6,563 nt of DNA from Pseudomonadota bacterium. GTDB lineage: Bacteria; Pseudomonadota; Alphaproteobacteria; Rickettsiales; Rickettsiaceae. The notes beneath the pieces are model-generated. The model was given only the letters and a program-made list of their open reading frames with translations, did not search any database and was not told where the DNA came from. Of the stretch, positions 1 through 6,042 are shown one piece after another (position 1 is the stretch's first letter; the number at the start of each line of letters is the position of its first letter). Made by a program: the position numbers and the translations under genes. The stretch lies in NCBI GenBank assembly GCA_021804505.1, contig JAJZHL010000057.1, positions 1-6,563 of the forward strand, written 5' to 3'.

Positions 1-25
1 TATTAATAATTTTAAGGAGTTTGTT

Positions 26-484
26 ATGTTGCTAAAAAAAACCGCAGTAGCTTTTATCGCATTATTTATGCTAACAGCCTGTAATACTACAAAAAAACCT
101 AAAGATGTTAGTATGCTTTCAGACGAGAGCCCACTAGCAGCTGATTTCGAAAGACATGCTGGAGATAGAGTATTCTTCTCATTCGACAAGTCAGATCTTA
201 CTACTGAGTCAAAAAGCCACTTGCATAAGCAAGCAGAATGGCTAAAGAAGCACAGTCATGTTAAAGCTACAATCGAAGGACACTGTGACCAGAGAGGTAC
301 AAGAGAGTACAACCTAGGTCTGGGTGAAAGAAGAGCGGATGCTGTACGTAAGTACTTGATTAATCAAGGTATCGAATCAAATAGACTAGATACAATTTCT
401 TACGGTAAAGAAAAACCTGCTGTTGAAGGTAATGATGAAGCAGCTTGGGCTAAAAACCGTAGAGCAGTAACCTCTGTTAAATAA
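26..484 (+). CDS. pal: Peptidoglycan-associated lipoprotein Pal
   Basis: Outer-membrane lipoprotein of the Tol-Pal complex; it tethers the outer membrane to peptidoglycan and is needed for envelope constriction at division (known for the family). The 152-residue protein opens with a basic, hydrophobic signal peptide ending in the lipobox LTAC, so Cys19 should be the lipidated residue after cleavage. A short polar linker (about 20-45) leads to an OmpA-like C-terminal domain (about 48-150). This contains the peptidoglycan-binding stretch GHCDQRGTREYNL (85-97) followed by GERRA (100-104); Asp88 and Arg103 are the expected diaminopimelate-contacting residues. Length is normal for alphaproteobacterial Pal. 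The start is fixed by an AAGGAG Shine-Dalgarno at 14-19, six bases before the ATG. tolB is often found immediately upstream in this class, but it would lie outside the window. A strong terminator follows, so pal is probably the last gene of its transcript. Confidence 0.96.
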   Translation: MLLKKTAVAFIALFMLTACNTTKKPKDVSMLSDESPLAADFERHAGDRVFFSFDKSDLTTESKSHLHKQAEWLKKHSHVKATIEGHCDQRGTREYNLGLGERRADAVRKYLINQGIESNRLDTISYGKEKPAVEGNDEAAWAKNRRAVTSVK

Positions 485-515
485 GGTTATTTAGTTTCTA
501 AATTATACTAAAAGT

Positions 516-546
516 AGGGCCTACGTTTTGCGTAGGCCCTTTTTTT
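516..546 (+). terminator. Intrinsic terminator of the pal transcript
   Basis: A perfect 10-bp stem (AGGGCCTACG at 516-525, CGTAGGCCCT at 531-540) encloses the loop TTTTG and is followed by six further T residues (541-546). It lies 31 bases after the pal stop codon. GC-rich stem plus U-tract is the classic Rho-independent form, and it stands out in this AT-rich sequence. It isolates lipA and pld from read-through of pal. Confidence 0.95.
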
Positions 547-605
547 ATGCTGTTAATATTATCTAATTTGCATTATAGTTATGGAAAGTAAGGATGTGAT
601 TCACA

Positions 606-631
606 GTCATGCTGAACGTGTTTCAGCATCT
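606..631 (+). repeat. Dispersed palindromic repeat, copy 1 of 4
   Basis: The unit reads GTCATGCTGAA, a four-base spacer, then TTTCAGCATCT. Bases 609-616 and 622-629 form a perfect 8-bp stem (ATGCTGAA/TTCAGCAT). The same framework recurs three times at 3580-3708. It sits directly upstream of the left inverted repeat of the GIY-YIG cassette. No U-tract follows, so it is not a standard terminator. Confidence 0.8.
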
Positions 632-633
632 CG

Positions 634-663
634 ATATCATCCTAGCTACGGCGGGGATCCAGG
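634..663 (+). repeat. Left inverted repeat of GIY-YIG cassette
   Basis: The reverse complement of this 30-base stretch begins CCTGGATCCCCGCC and ends GGATGATAT. It matches 971-1000 at 21 of 30 positions without gaps. It lies 18 bases before the decayed nuclease start codon at 682. Confidence 0.65.
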
Positions 664-681
664 AAACGTTTGAGGTGAATT

Positions 682-970
682 ATGAAATAGTTACTGGATT
701 TACATATTAGCTTCTGGTAAGAATGGAACTCTTTATGTTGGTGTGACAAACAATTTAGCAAATTGTTTGTATGAACATAAGGAAAGATTAATTGATGGAT
801 TTACCAAAAAGTACGAGGTACTCTACTTGAGTATGCTGCAGAATTTTGTAATATACATGAAAGCTATACATAGAGAAAAATGTATTAAGAAATGGAATAG
901 AGGGTGGAAATTGAGGCTAATAGAAGCACAAAATCTTGATTGGAATGATTTATATGAAAGTATTTTATAA
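682..970 (+). pseudogene. GIY-YIG endonuclease family (YhbQ/COG2827-like), decayed
   Basis: A standalone GIY-YIG protein of about 95 residues is still recognisable: YWIYILAS, then GTLYVGVTNNL, YEHK, REKCIKKWNR and a terminal LYESIL. It carries several lesions. A good ribosome site (GAGGTGA, 672-678) precedes ATG 682, but that frame stops at once (ATG AAA TAG); the conserved frame resumes at TAC 692, implying a one-base gain within 688-691. Bases 827-862 are out of frame: read one frame over they give EYAAEFCNIHE, the expected family sequence, so a one-base loss near 827-829 is offset by a one-base gain near 859-862. The conserved catalytic Arg after YVGVTNNL is Cys (TGT, 764-766), one transition from CGT. 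The conserved Glu in REK remains. A GTG at 743 opens a 75-codon frame, but it would lack the GIY and YIG strands. Not expected to be active. Confidence 0.85.
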
Positions 971-1000
971 CCTGGCTTCCTGCCCACGCGGGGATGACAT
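971..1000 (+). repeat. Right inverted repeat of GIY-YIG cassette
   Basis: It starts CCTGGCTTCCTGC immediately after the nuclease TAA and ends GGGGATGACAT. Besides pairing with 634-663, it folds on itself: 977-983 with 988-994, a 7-bp stem that includes two G-T wobbles. Its last bases may supply the -35 region for lipA. Confidence 0.65.
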
Positions 1001-1020
1001 AATAGTTTTTGGTATATAAT
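994..1020 (+). promoter_or_regulatory. Probable lipA (lipA-pld) promoter
   Basis: A consensus -10 box TATAAT lies at 1015-1020, and ATGACA at 994-999 matches the -35 consensus TTGACA at five of six bases. The spacer is 15 bases, shorter than ideal. The -35 candidate lies inside the right inverted repeat of the GIY-YIG cassette. Transcription from this box would begin about 4-6 bases before the lipA ATG, giving a nearly leaderless mRNA. Inferred from sequence only. Confidence 0.45.
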
Positions 1021-1031
1021 GAAGTCATAAC

Positions 1032-1937
1032 ATGTCAAATATAGTAGAAATAAATGAAGTACGTGCTATTAAAAGGCCAGACTGGATAAGGGTTAAGGCA
1101 CCAAATTCATATCAGTATCATCAAACAAAAGAATTAATTGACAGTTTAGGGTTGAATACCGTTTGTGAGGAAGCTGCATGCCCTAATATAGGCGAATGCT
1201 GGGCTAAAAAGCATGCTACGGTAATGATTCTAGGGTCAGTATGTACGCGTGCTTGCAGGTTTTGTAATGTTAAAACTGGACGTCCTGATTTACTGGATCC
1301 ACATGAGCCTCAGAAGCTTGCTCAGGCGGTAATGAAATTAGCTTTAGAACATGTTGTGATTACCTCGGTTGATCGAGATGACCTAGAAGATGGTGGAGCT
1401 GAGCATTTTGCAAATTGTATACAAGCAATTAGGGAGTCCTCACCTACTACTACCATCGAAGTATTAACACCAGATTTTTTACGGAAAGATGGGGCAGCTG
1501 AAATAGTAGTGAGGGCAAAACCTGATGTATATAATCATAACATAGAAACGGTTCCTTCACTGTATAAGACCATCAGACCAGGCGCTAGGTATTTTAATTC
1601 ATTAAACCTTCTGCATAGTGTGAAAAAGCTAGATTCTGATATTTTTACTAAATCAGGTTTGATGGTTGGTCTGGGTGAAACTAACGATGAGATTATACAA
1701 GTAATGGATGACTTACGAGAAGCTAAGGTTGATTTTTTAACCATAGGTCAGTATTTACAGCCAACCAAAAATCATGCTGTGGTGGACAGATATGTCTCAC
1801 CAGAAGAGTTTAAGTATTTTGAAAGGGTAGCAAAGACTAAAGGTTTCTTGATGGTATCTGCGAGTCCACTCACTCGTTCATCCTATCATGCTGGAGCAGA
1901 TTTCCAGAAACTAAAAAGCATTAGATCATCAGCTTAA
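1032..1937 (+). CDS. lipA: Lipoyl synthase LipA
   Basis: Radical-SAM enzyme that inserts two sulfurs into octanoyl groups on lipoyl domains (pyruvate and 2-oxoglutarate dehydrogenase E2, GcvH), making lipoyl cofactor in the cytoplasm. The 301-residue protein has both iron-sulfur sites: [12 protein letters not shown] (Cys45, Cys50, Cys56) for the auxiliary sacrificed cluster, and CTRACRFC (Cys71, Cys75, Cys78) for the SAM cluster. [24 protein letters not shown] and the C-terminal RSSYHAG motif (282-288), which supplies the serine ligand of the auxiliary cluster, are all present. The protein is complete. Compared with my recollection of Rickettsia LipA, this start adds about ten residues before [10 protein letters not shown], but no ATG, GTG or TTG lies nearer in frame. 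The only Shine-Dalgarno candidate is a weak GAAG (1021-1024). pld follows after 18 bases, so co-transcription is likely. Confidence 0.96.
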   Translation: MSNIVEINEVRAIKRPDWIRVKAPNSYQYHQTKELIDSLGLNTVCEEAACPNIGECWAKKHATVMILGSVCTRACRFCNVKTGRPDLLDPHEPQKLAQAVMKLALEHVVITSVDRDDLEDGGAEHFANCIQAIRESSPTTTIEVLTPDFLRKDGAAEIVVRAKPDVYNHNIETVPSLYKTIRPGARYFNSLNLLHSVKKLDSDIFTKSGLMVGLGETNDEIIQVMDDLREAKVDFLTIGQYLQPTKNHAVVDRYVSPEEFKYFERVAKTKGFLMVSASPLTRSSYHAGADFQKLKSIRSSA

Positions 1938-1955
1938 GCAATTAAGGCGTTAAAA

Positions 1956-2537
1956 ATGGGCAGAATATTTACAAAACGTAATTGGAGCTTGCCAGTAGTA
2001 ATATCATTTGTTCTTGGTATTTGGTTTGGTAGTATTTTTTATAAAGAAATTAAGATCAATAATACCAATTGGCACAGCGTTCATACTGAGACGGATACTA
2101 TAAATGTTTGTTTCACTCCTCCAGCCGGGTGTGTAACCTTAATAGCAGACGAAATTGCTAAAGCTAGGGACACTATATATGTCCAAGCTTTTGGTCTAAC
2201 TTCTCAGCAAATAGTCGATCAGCTGATTTTAGCAAAAAATAAAGGTGTCAAAGTACATGTACTGCTTGATCGCAGTAATTTACATGATAAATATTCTAAA
2301 ATGCCAGAATTAAAAAGAGCGGGTATTGATATAACGATAGATAAAGTACCTGGTATTGCTCATAATAAAATAATAATTATTGATAGAACTAAGGTTATTA
2401 CTGGTAGCTATAATTTTACTAATGCGGCAGAAAAGAGAAACGCAGAGAATGTGTTATTAATAAATAATAGTGAAGTAGCAGAAACATACTTAAAAAGTTG
2501 GCTTAACCGCAGGGCCAAAAATTTAAGAGATGAATAG
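1956..2537 (+). CDS. pld: Phospholipase D-family protein, single HKD motif (Rickettsia Pld type)
   Basis: A 193-residue PLD-superfamily hydrolase with an N-terminal signal or membrane anchor (hydrophobic about 10-29, after basic residues), so it is probably exported or membrane-tethered. The single HKD motif is intact: His136, Lys138 and Asp143 in HNKIIIID, followed by GSYNFT (150-155) and RNAEN (161-165). One motif per chain implies an active site built by a dimer, as in the Nuc endonuclease subfamily. CFTPPAGC (52-59) and KVPGIAHNK match the Rickettsia phospholipase D as I remember it. That protein has been linked to escape from the phagocytic vacuole; the role here is by homology, and nuclease or cardiolipin-type activity cannot be excluded. 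AAGG at 1944-1947 is a fair ribosome site, eight bases before the ATG. Only 18 bases separate it from lipA, suggesting one mRNA. Confidence 0.9.
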   Translation: MGRIFTKRNWSLPVVISFVLGIWFGSIFYKEIKINNTNWHSVHTETDTINVCFTPPAGCVTLIADEIAKARDTIYVQAFGLTSQQIVDQLILAKNKGVKVHVLLDRSNLHDKYSKMPELKRAGIDITIDKVPGIAHNKIIIIDRTKVITGSYNFTNAAEKRNAENVLLINNSEVAETYLKSWLNRRAKNLRDE

Positions 2538-2560
2538 TATTATTGGCAATGGTCAAGAGT

Positions 2561-2580
2561 TGCAGACTACTTAGTCTGTA
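2561..2580. other. Small hairpin between pld and the 94-residue gene
   Basis: CAGACT (2563-2568) pairs with AGTCTG (2573-2578) around the loop ACTT. Bases 2561-2562 and 2579-2580 can extend the stem through a G-T and a T-A pair. No U-tract follows, so it is a poor intrinsic terminator. It could be a processing or stability element, or chance. Confidence 0.4.
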
Positions 2581-2608
2581 GTAGCTTAAAATATAAGAAG
2601 AAATAATT

Positions 2609-2893
2609 ATGAAGAAATCACCAATAATTAAAACCTGCCTTCAAATAATAACTCTTATAAGTACGACTAGGGTAGCAATTAGCCTTATTAAAAATGAACA
2701 CACAGGTCTTAAAGGAGTGCTTAAAAATTATGGACCAGCATTTTTAAGTGATTTTGCAACTGATGCAATAGCTAAGACTATAACCGCTTTATCCTTAGTG
2801 GGAATAACTGCCGGTGTATATAACGAACATCATGAAAGTATAGAAGAGGGGCATACAAAAATTTCAGGCTATATGAAATCTTTCTTCGAATAA
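2609..2893 (+). CDS. Small hypothetical protein, 94 residues
   Basis: I do not recognise this protein. It starts with a basic MKKSPIIK, then a hydrophobic stretch (about 9-27, with one Arg at 21), a short polar segment (28-41), and a second apolar, small-residue-rich stretch (about 42-71, FLSDFATDAIAKTITALSLVGITAGVY). It ends in an acidic, His-containing tail (NEHHESIEEGH). The two apolar segments could be membrane-associated or amphipathic helices; there is no lipobox or clear cleavage site. The ribosome site is weak (AAGAAG, 2595-2600). It lies 71 bases after pld on the same strand and ends 13 bases before the convergent glnP stop. Reality is supported by orientation, a full open frame filling the gap and base use like its neighbours. 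Function unknown; co-expression with pld is possible but unproven. Confidence 0.65.
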   Translation: MKKSPIIKTCLQIITLISTTRVAISLIKNEHTGLKGVLKNYGPAFLSDFATDAIAKTITALSLVGITAGVYNEHHESIEEGHTKISGYMKSFFE

Positions 2894-2906
2894 AACTCTT
2901 TTTGCT

Positions 2907-3563
2907 TTAACGCAAGGTCAATTTCCGTTCAAGTAATTTAGCAAGGTTACTAATAGCAATCACCATAACGTAGTAGCAGGCTGCTGCTGTTAGCATTGGA
3001 GTAAAATAGGTATAAGTTTCAAGAGATACTACTTTAGCTCTATTCATGATATCCATTTCGCCAATCATAGATATAATGGCAGATTCTTTAATTAAGTTGA
3101 TTAATTCATTGACGAGGGAAGGCAGTATATTTCTTATTGCTTGGGGTAATATAATATCTTTCATCATCAGGCTTTCTGGAATTGACAATGCTTTAGCTGC
3201 TTCAAATTGCCCTTTATCTATACTATTAATTCCGGCTCTGATTATTTCCGAAACATAAGCTCCTGAATTTAAGGAAAAGGCTATCACGCCAGAAGTAAAA
3301 ATACTAAGTTTGATGCCAATGATGCTTGGCAATGCGAAATATACTATGCTTAGCTGAATAAGCAGAGGTGTACCACGAAAAATGGAGGTATATAAATTAG
3401 CGCTTACCTTTAGCCAGGCATTTTTACTTACTTTACAAATCGCAAGCACGATACCGATTAGTAGCCCTAATAAAACTGAACAAATACTATATTTCAATGT
3501 TATTATTGCTCCTTCGGCAATAAAATATATATGAGAAGAATTTAAAGCTAAATGTTCGAGCAT
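2907..3563 (-). CDS. glnP: Amino-acid ABC transporter permease, GlnP type
   Basis: Inner-membrane permease of a polar amino-acid ABC importer (His/Glu/Gln/Arg family). The 218-residue length is normal. Visible features are an N-terminal membrane segment (about 18-43), the family signature FRGTPLLIQL (62-71), further helices around 68-84 and 90-112, the cytoplasmic coupling loop GQFEAAKALSI with the EAA motif (Glu121, Ala122, Ala123) ending in LPQA, and a last helix around 188-208. It closely resembles the protein annotated GlnP in Rickettsia. Substrate is not provable from sequence; glutamine is the usual assignment. No ATPase (GlnQ) or binding protein is in the window, so partners must be encoded elsewhere. 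The start is the ATG at 3563; no convincing Shine-Dalgarno precedes it. The stop faces the end of the 94-residue gene. Confidence 0.93.
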   Translation of the reverse strand: MLEHLALNSSHIYFIAEGAIITLKYSICSVLLGLLIGIVLAICKVSKNAWLKVSANLYTSIFRGTPLLIQLSIVYFALPSIIGIKLSIFTSGVIAFSLNSGAYVSEIIRAGINSIDKGQFEAAKALSIPESLMMKDIILPQAIRNILPSLVNELINLIKESAIISMIGEMDIMNRAKVVSLETYTYFTPMLTAAACYYVMVIAISNLAKLLERKLTLR

Positions 3564-3579
3564 AGTAGTTTATTTTATG

Positions 3580-3605
3580 AGATTCCGAAATAAATTCAGA
3601 ATGAG
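3580..3605 (-). repeat. Dispersed palindromic repeat, copy 2 of 4
   Basis: Read on the minus strand this has the same framework as copy 1: CTCATTCTGAA, four bases, TTTCGGAATCT. One stem pair is a T-G wobble. With its flank (3576-3605) it matches 3679-3708 at 28 of 30 positions. It lies 17 bases upstream of the glnP start codon and may be in its leader. Confidence 0.8.
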
Positions 3606-3616
3606 TAACAAAACAA

Positions 3617-3642
3617 GTCATCCTGAACTCGTTTCAGGTTCT
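3617..3642 (+). repeat. Dispersed palindromic repeat, copy 3 of 4
   Basis: GTCATCCTGAA, four bases, then TTTCAGGTTCT. CCTGAA (3622-3627) pairs with TTCAGG (3633-3638). Relative to copy 1, the stem G-C pair is flipped to C-G, so pairing is kept. Orientation is opposite to the two flanking copies. Confidence 0.8.
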
Positions 3643-3678
3643 ATTATAGGTTCTACTAAATTACTTTTCAACTATTGT

Positions 3679-3708
3679 TATGAGATTCCGAAATAAATTC
3701 GGAATGAC
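3679..3708 (-). repeat. Dispersed palindromic repeat, copy 4 of 4
   Basis: ATTCCGAA (3685-3692) and TTCGGAAT (3698-3705) form a perfect 8-bp stem with a five-base loop. It is a direct repeat of 3576-3605. On the minus strand it begins 17 bases after the miaA stop, with no U-tract behind it, so it could act as an mRNA 3' stem rather than a true terminator. Confidence 0.82.
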
Positions 3709-3724
3709 TTAAGTATGTTCACTA

Positions 3725-4663
3725 TTACTTAGTGTTAAGATCATCCACCACCTTACTTACCAATTCCTCAAATTGCTTATTATCAGAATATTCTAGGGTA
3801 ATTTTATCTTTAATTTGATTTTTAAACCAAGTGATCTGGCGCTTTGCATATTGCCTAGTCTTGGCTTGTGCAAGGCTTAAAGAATTCTGTAAATCATTTT
3901 TACCGACTAAGTAGCTGATTATTTCTCTTACCCCTATGGTTTTCATTGCAGAACTATTTAGATTAGGAAACCTTGAATGAAGTGCGGCTATTTCATCAAT
4001 TGCCCCGCCTACAAAAATCTTTTCCAATCTGGTATCGCAGGTATGATAAAGAAATTTTCTCTCTGGATGCAAAAATATTACCTTGAATGTATAGTGTGAT
4101 AGAGTATCTATATTTTTGGCAGCTTGAAAAGTAAAAATAGATTTTTCTGTTTGCAAGAACACTTCGTAAGCCCTTATAACCCTTTGAGTATCTCCCTGCT
4201 TTAGCTTCATACCAGCTATAGAATCAAGGCTTTGCAGTTTGCTGAAAAATTCTGCTTGGCCAAGCTCAGTATATAATTTTCTAACATTTTGTCTTATATC
4301 CGAAGCAATTTCAGGTATTTCATTATAGCCAAAGAGTAATGAGTTAGTGTATAAACCGGTACCGCCTACTATTATAGGTATTTTCTGTTTGGCAATAATT
4401 TCTTCAATTTTGTCATATGCAAATTTTACGTATTTTACTAGCGAAAATTCTTGCTCTATAGGGAAGAAATTATAAAGATGATAAGGAATTTCTTCGCGGT
4501 ATATTTGTGGGGGTGAAGAAGTAATAATAGGAATTTGCTGATAAATTTGCATGGAGTCGCAATTTACTATCTCTCCATCTAGTTTTTTTGCTAAATGATG
4601 GCCTAAATACGATTTACCGCTAGCAGTAGGTCCGCATATTACAATTATTTCTTTTGGCTGCAT
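3725..4663 (-). CDS. miaA: tRNA dimethylallyltransferase MiaA
   Basis: Transfers a dimethylallyl group to N6 of adenosine 37 in tRNAs reading UNN codons, giving i6A, which MiaB can convert to ms2i6A. The 312-residue length is typical. Motifs run in order: P-loop GPTASGKS (11-18), DSMQIYQ (36-42) with the catalytic Asp36, HLYNFFP (62-68), VGGTGLY (99-105) with Thr102, QRVIRAYEV (160-168), then TIGVREI and TRQYAKRQITWFKNQ in the tRNA-binding C-terminal part. Nothing essential is missing. The Pro usual in the DP-A segment before QRVIRA is replaced, which is probably harmless. Its ATG shares one base with the stop of the upstream mutase gene (TAATG), so translational coupling is likely. A stable palindrome follows the stop. 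Confidence 0.96.
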   Translation of the reverse strand: MQPKEIIVICGPTASGKSYLGHHLAKKLDGEIVNCDSMQIYQQIPIITSSPPQIYREEIPYHLYNFFPIEQEFSLVKYVKFAYDKIEEIIAKQKIPIIVGGTGLYTNSLLFGYNEIPEIASDIRQNVRKLYTELGQAEFFSKLQSLDSIAGMKLKQGDTQRVIRAYEVFLQTEKSIFTFQAAKNIDTLSHYTFKVIFLHPERKFLYHTCDTRLEKIFVGGAIDEIAALHSRFPNLNSSAMKTIGVREIISYLVGKNDLQNSLSLAQAKTRQYAKRQITWFKNQIKDKITLEYSDNKQFEELVSKVVDDLNTK

Positions 4664-6042
4664 TAATCAATGCTCAAATTATGTTCAGCAAGCAAAGTAA
4701 ATAATTCAGCTTCTGCCTTGCTTAAGCCTTGCTTTGAGTAAGACTCGCATCTGGCAATAATTTTTGCTTCAGTATTGGATGCGCGTAACAATAAAGAATT
4801 CTCACCTGTATTTATTTTAATACCGTCAATATCATTAAAAGGTATCTTCTTTTTTATGAGCCCTGCCTTTATTTGTTCTATAATCTTAAATTTGATATTA
4901 TCAGCTACGGATATTTTAAGCTCTGGAGTAATAAAGTATTGAGGTAATTCATTTATCATATCATCCAAAGTTTTTGTTGTATTAGATAATTGTTCTAAAA
5001 AGCGTATTGCAGCATAAATTGCATCGTCATATCCATAATATTTATCTGTAAAAAATATATGCCCGCTTGTTTCTCCGCCCAGTAAAGCCTTGCTTTCTCG
5101 GATTTTTTTCTTAATAAAAGCATGACCAGTTTTCCACATTATTGCTTTACCGCCATAGTTATTGATTTGTTTTAATAGAGTTTCACTAGATTTAATATCC
5201 ATGATAATTGTGGCGTTCGGGTTCTTGTCAATTACCTCTTTAGCAAGTATGCATAAAATTTGATCTCCTAAAATAACCTGGCCGCTTTTGCTGACAAGTG
5301 CAAGACGATCAGCATCTCCATCAAAAGCTATCCCCACGTCACACTGCTCCTTTTTTACTAACTCTATTAATTGCTGTATATTCTCTGCGACATTTGGGTC
5401 AGGATGATGATTCGGAAATGTGCCGTCAATGTGGGAATTAATTACAATATTGTTATTTGGTAATTTGGCCTTTAGCAACTCGGTAATTTCACCTGCTGCA
5501 CCATTTCCGGGGTCCCATGCAACTTTTAACTTGGGATTAATAGAGATATTTTGTAAAATTCTAGAAATATATTGGTCTTTAATATCAACATTTTCAATGT
5601 TAGAGGGGAGAGCTAAATTCGTGCGAATATTGGTCCAATTAGTATTTAGAATGTTAGATAATAATTCTTGTATTTGTTCATTAAAAAATGACTCTCCTCG
5701 TGATAACAACTTAAAACCATTATCATCTTTGGGGTTGTGGGAAGCCGTTATCATTATGCTAGCAGCTGGCTTTAGTATTTTATCGCAAAAATATAGTGCG
5801 GGAGAAGGTACAAGTCCTACTGCAACTACTTCCCCGCCACCATCGATAACTCCATTTATTAAGGCGCTATATAGAGCAGGGGAGCTTATTCTTCCATCAC
5901 GGCCTACACAGATTTTTTTAGTATAAGCATTCGCTAGGTTCATTTCAGCAAAACAAAAACCAATCTTATATGCGATATTAGGTGTTACGTCTGTTATGCT
6001 GCTTCCTCTTATATCGTATATTCTAAAAATATTTCGGTTCAT
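4663..6042 (-). CDS. manB: Phosphomannomutase/phosphoglucomutase (alpha-D-phosphohexomutase family)
   Basis: Interconverts hexose 6-phosphate and 1-phosphate, feeding sugar-nucleotide synthesis for envelope glycans. All four family sites are intact in the 459-residue protein: TASHNP with phosphorylated Ser101 (99-104), the metal loop DGDADR (241-246), the sugar-specificity loop GETSGH (323-328), and the phosphate-binding RASNTE (420-425). FRIYDIRG near the N-terminus is also typical. The loop resembles GEMSGH of dual-specificity PMM/PGM enzymes of the AlgC type more than GlmM, but substrate preference is an inference, and the symbol follows convention only. The start at 6042 gives the expected N-terminus; two further ATGs at 6052 and 6062 are out of frame. 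No clear Shine-Dalgarno is seen. It is the first gene of a pair with miaA (one-base overlap) and divergent from tsaB. Confidence 0.92.
   Translation of the reverse strand: MNRNIFRIYDIRGSSITDVTPNIAYKIGFCFAEMNLANAYTKKICVGRDGRISSPALYSALINGVIDGGGEVVAVGLVPSPALYFCDKILKPAASIMITASHNPKDDNGFKLLSRGESFFNEQIQELLSNILNTNWTNIRTNLALPSNIENVDIKDQYISRILQNISINPKLKVAWDPGNGAAGEITELLKAKLPNNNIVINSHIDGTFPNHHPDPNVAENIQQLIELVKKEQCDVGIAFDGDADRLALVSKSGQVILGDQILCILAKEVIDKNPNATIIMDIKSSETLLKQINNYGGKAIMWKTGHAFIKKKIRESKALLGGETSGHIFFTDKYYGYDDAIYAAIRFLEQLSNTTKTLDDMINELPQYFITPELKISVADNIKFKIIEQIKAGLIKKKIPFNDIDGIKINTGENSLLLRASNTEAKIIARCESYSKQGLSKAEAELFTLLAEHNLSID

Larger units (their letters stand above)
606..1000 (+). mobile_element. 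Degenerate GIY-YIG cassette with inverted-repeat ends
   Basis: Most of the pal-lipA gap is occupied by a unit made of a palindrome (606-631), an imperfect inverted repeat (634-663), a broken GIY-YIG nuclease gene (682-970) and the partner inverted repeat (971-1000). The right repeat begins at the base after the nuclease stop codon. From general knowledge, small standalone GIY-YIG genes in many bacteria sit against repeats of the CCTGGATyCC type, sometimes with the reading frame running into them. That this unit moved as one piece is inference; no target-site duplication is obvious. The left boundary is uncertain and could be 634 rather than 606. Confidence 0.5.

Noticed and set aside
743..970. 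75-codon frame from a GTG start as a functional gene
   Set aside because: It is the truncated remainder of the GIY-YIG gene, lacking the first strands, with the catalytic Arg lost and a scrambled central segment.
823..1038. 71-codon frame on the minus strand
   Set aside because: It is antisense to the GIY-YIG remnant and right inverted repeat and has no recognisable protein features.
1535..1744. 69-codon minus-strand frame inside lipA
   Set aside because: It is fully contained in a conserved lipA and has no motif.
2894..2925. Bidirectional terminator between the 94-residue gene and glnP
   Set aside because: Only a four-base TTGC/GCAA pairing is found, overlapping the end of glnP, which is too weak to call.
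3046..3258. 70-codon plus-strand frame inside glnP
   Set aside because: It is the complement of the conserved EAA-loop region of the permease.
3576..3708. CRISPR-like array
   Set aside because: There are only three units, in mixed orientation, with unequal spacing and no cas genes; they fit a dispersed palindrome family better.
5420..5926. 168-codon plus-strand frame inside the mutase gene
   Set aside because: It is antisense to a fully conserved phosphohexomutase, and its composition follows from the opposite strand.
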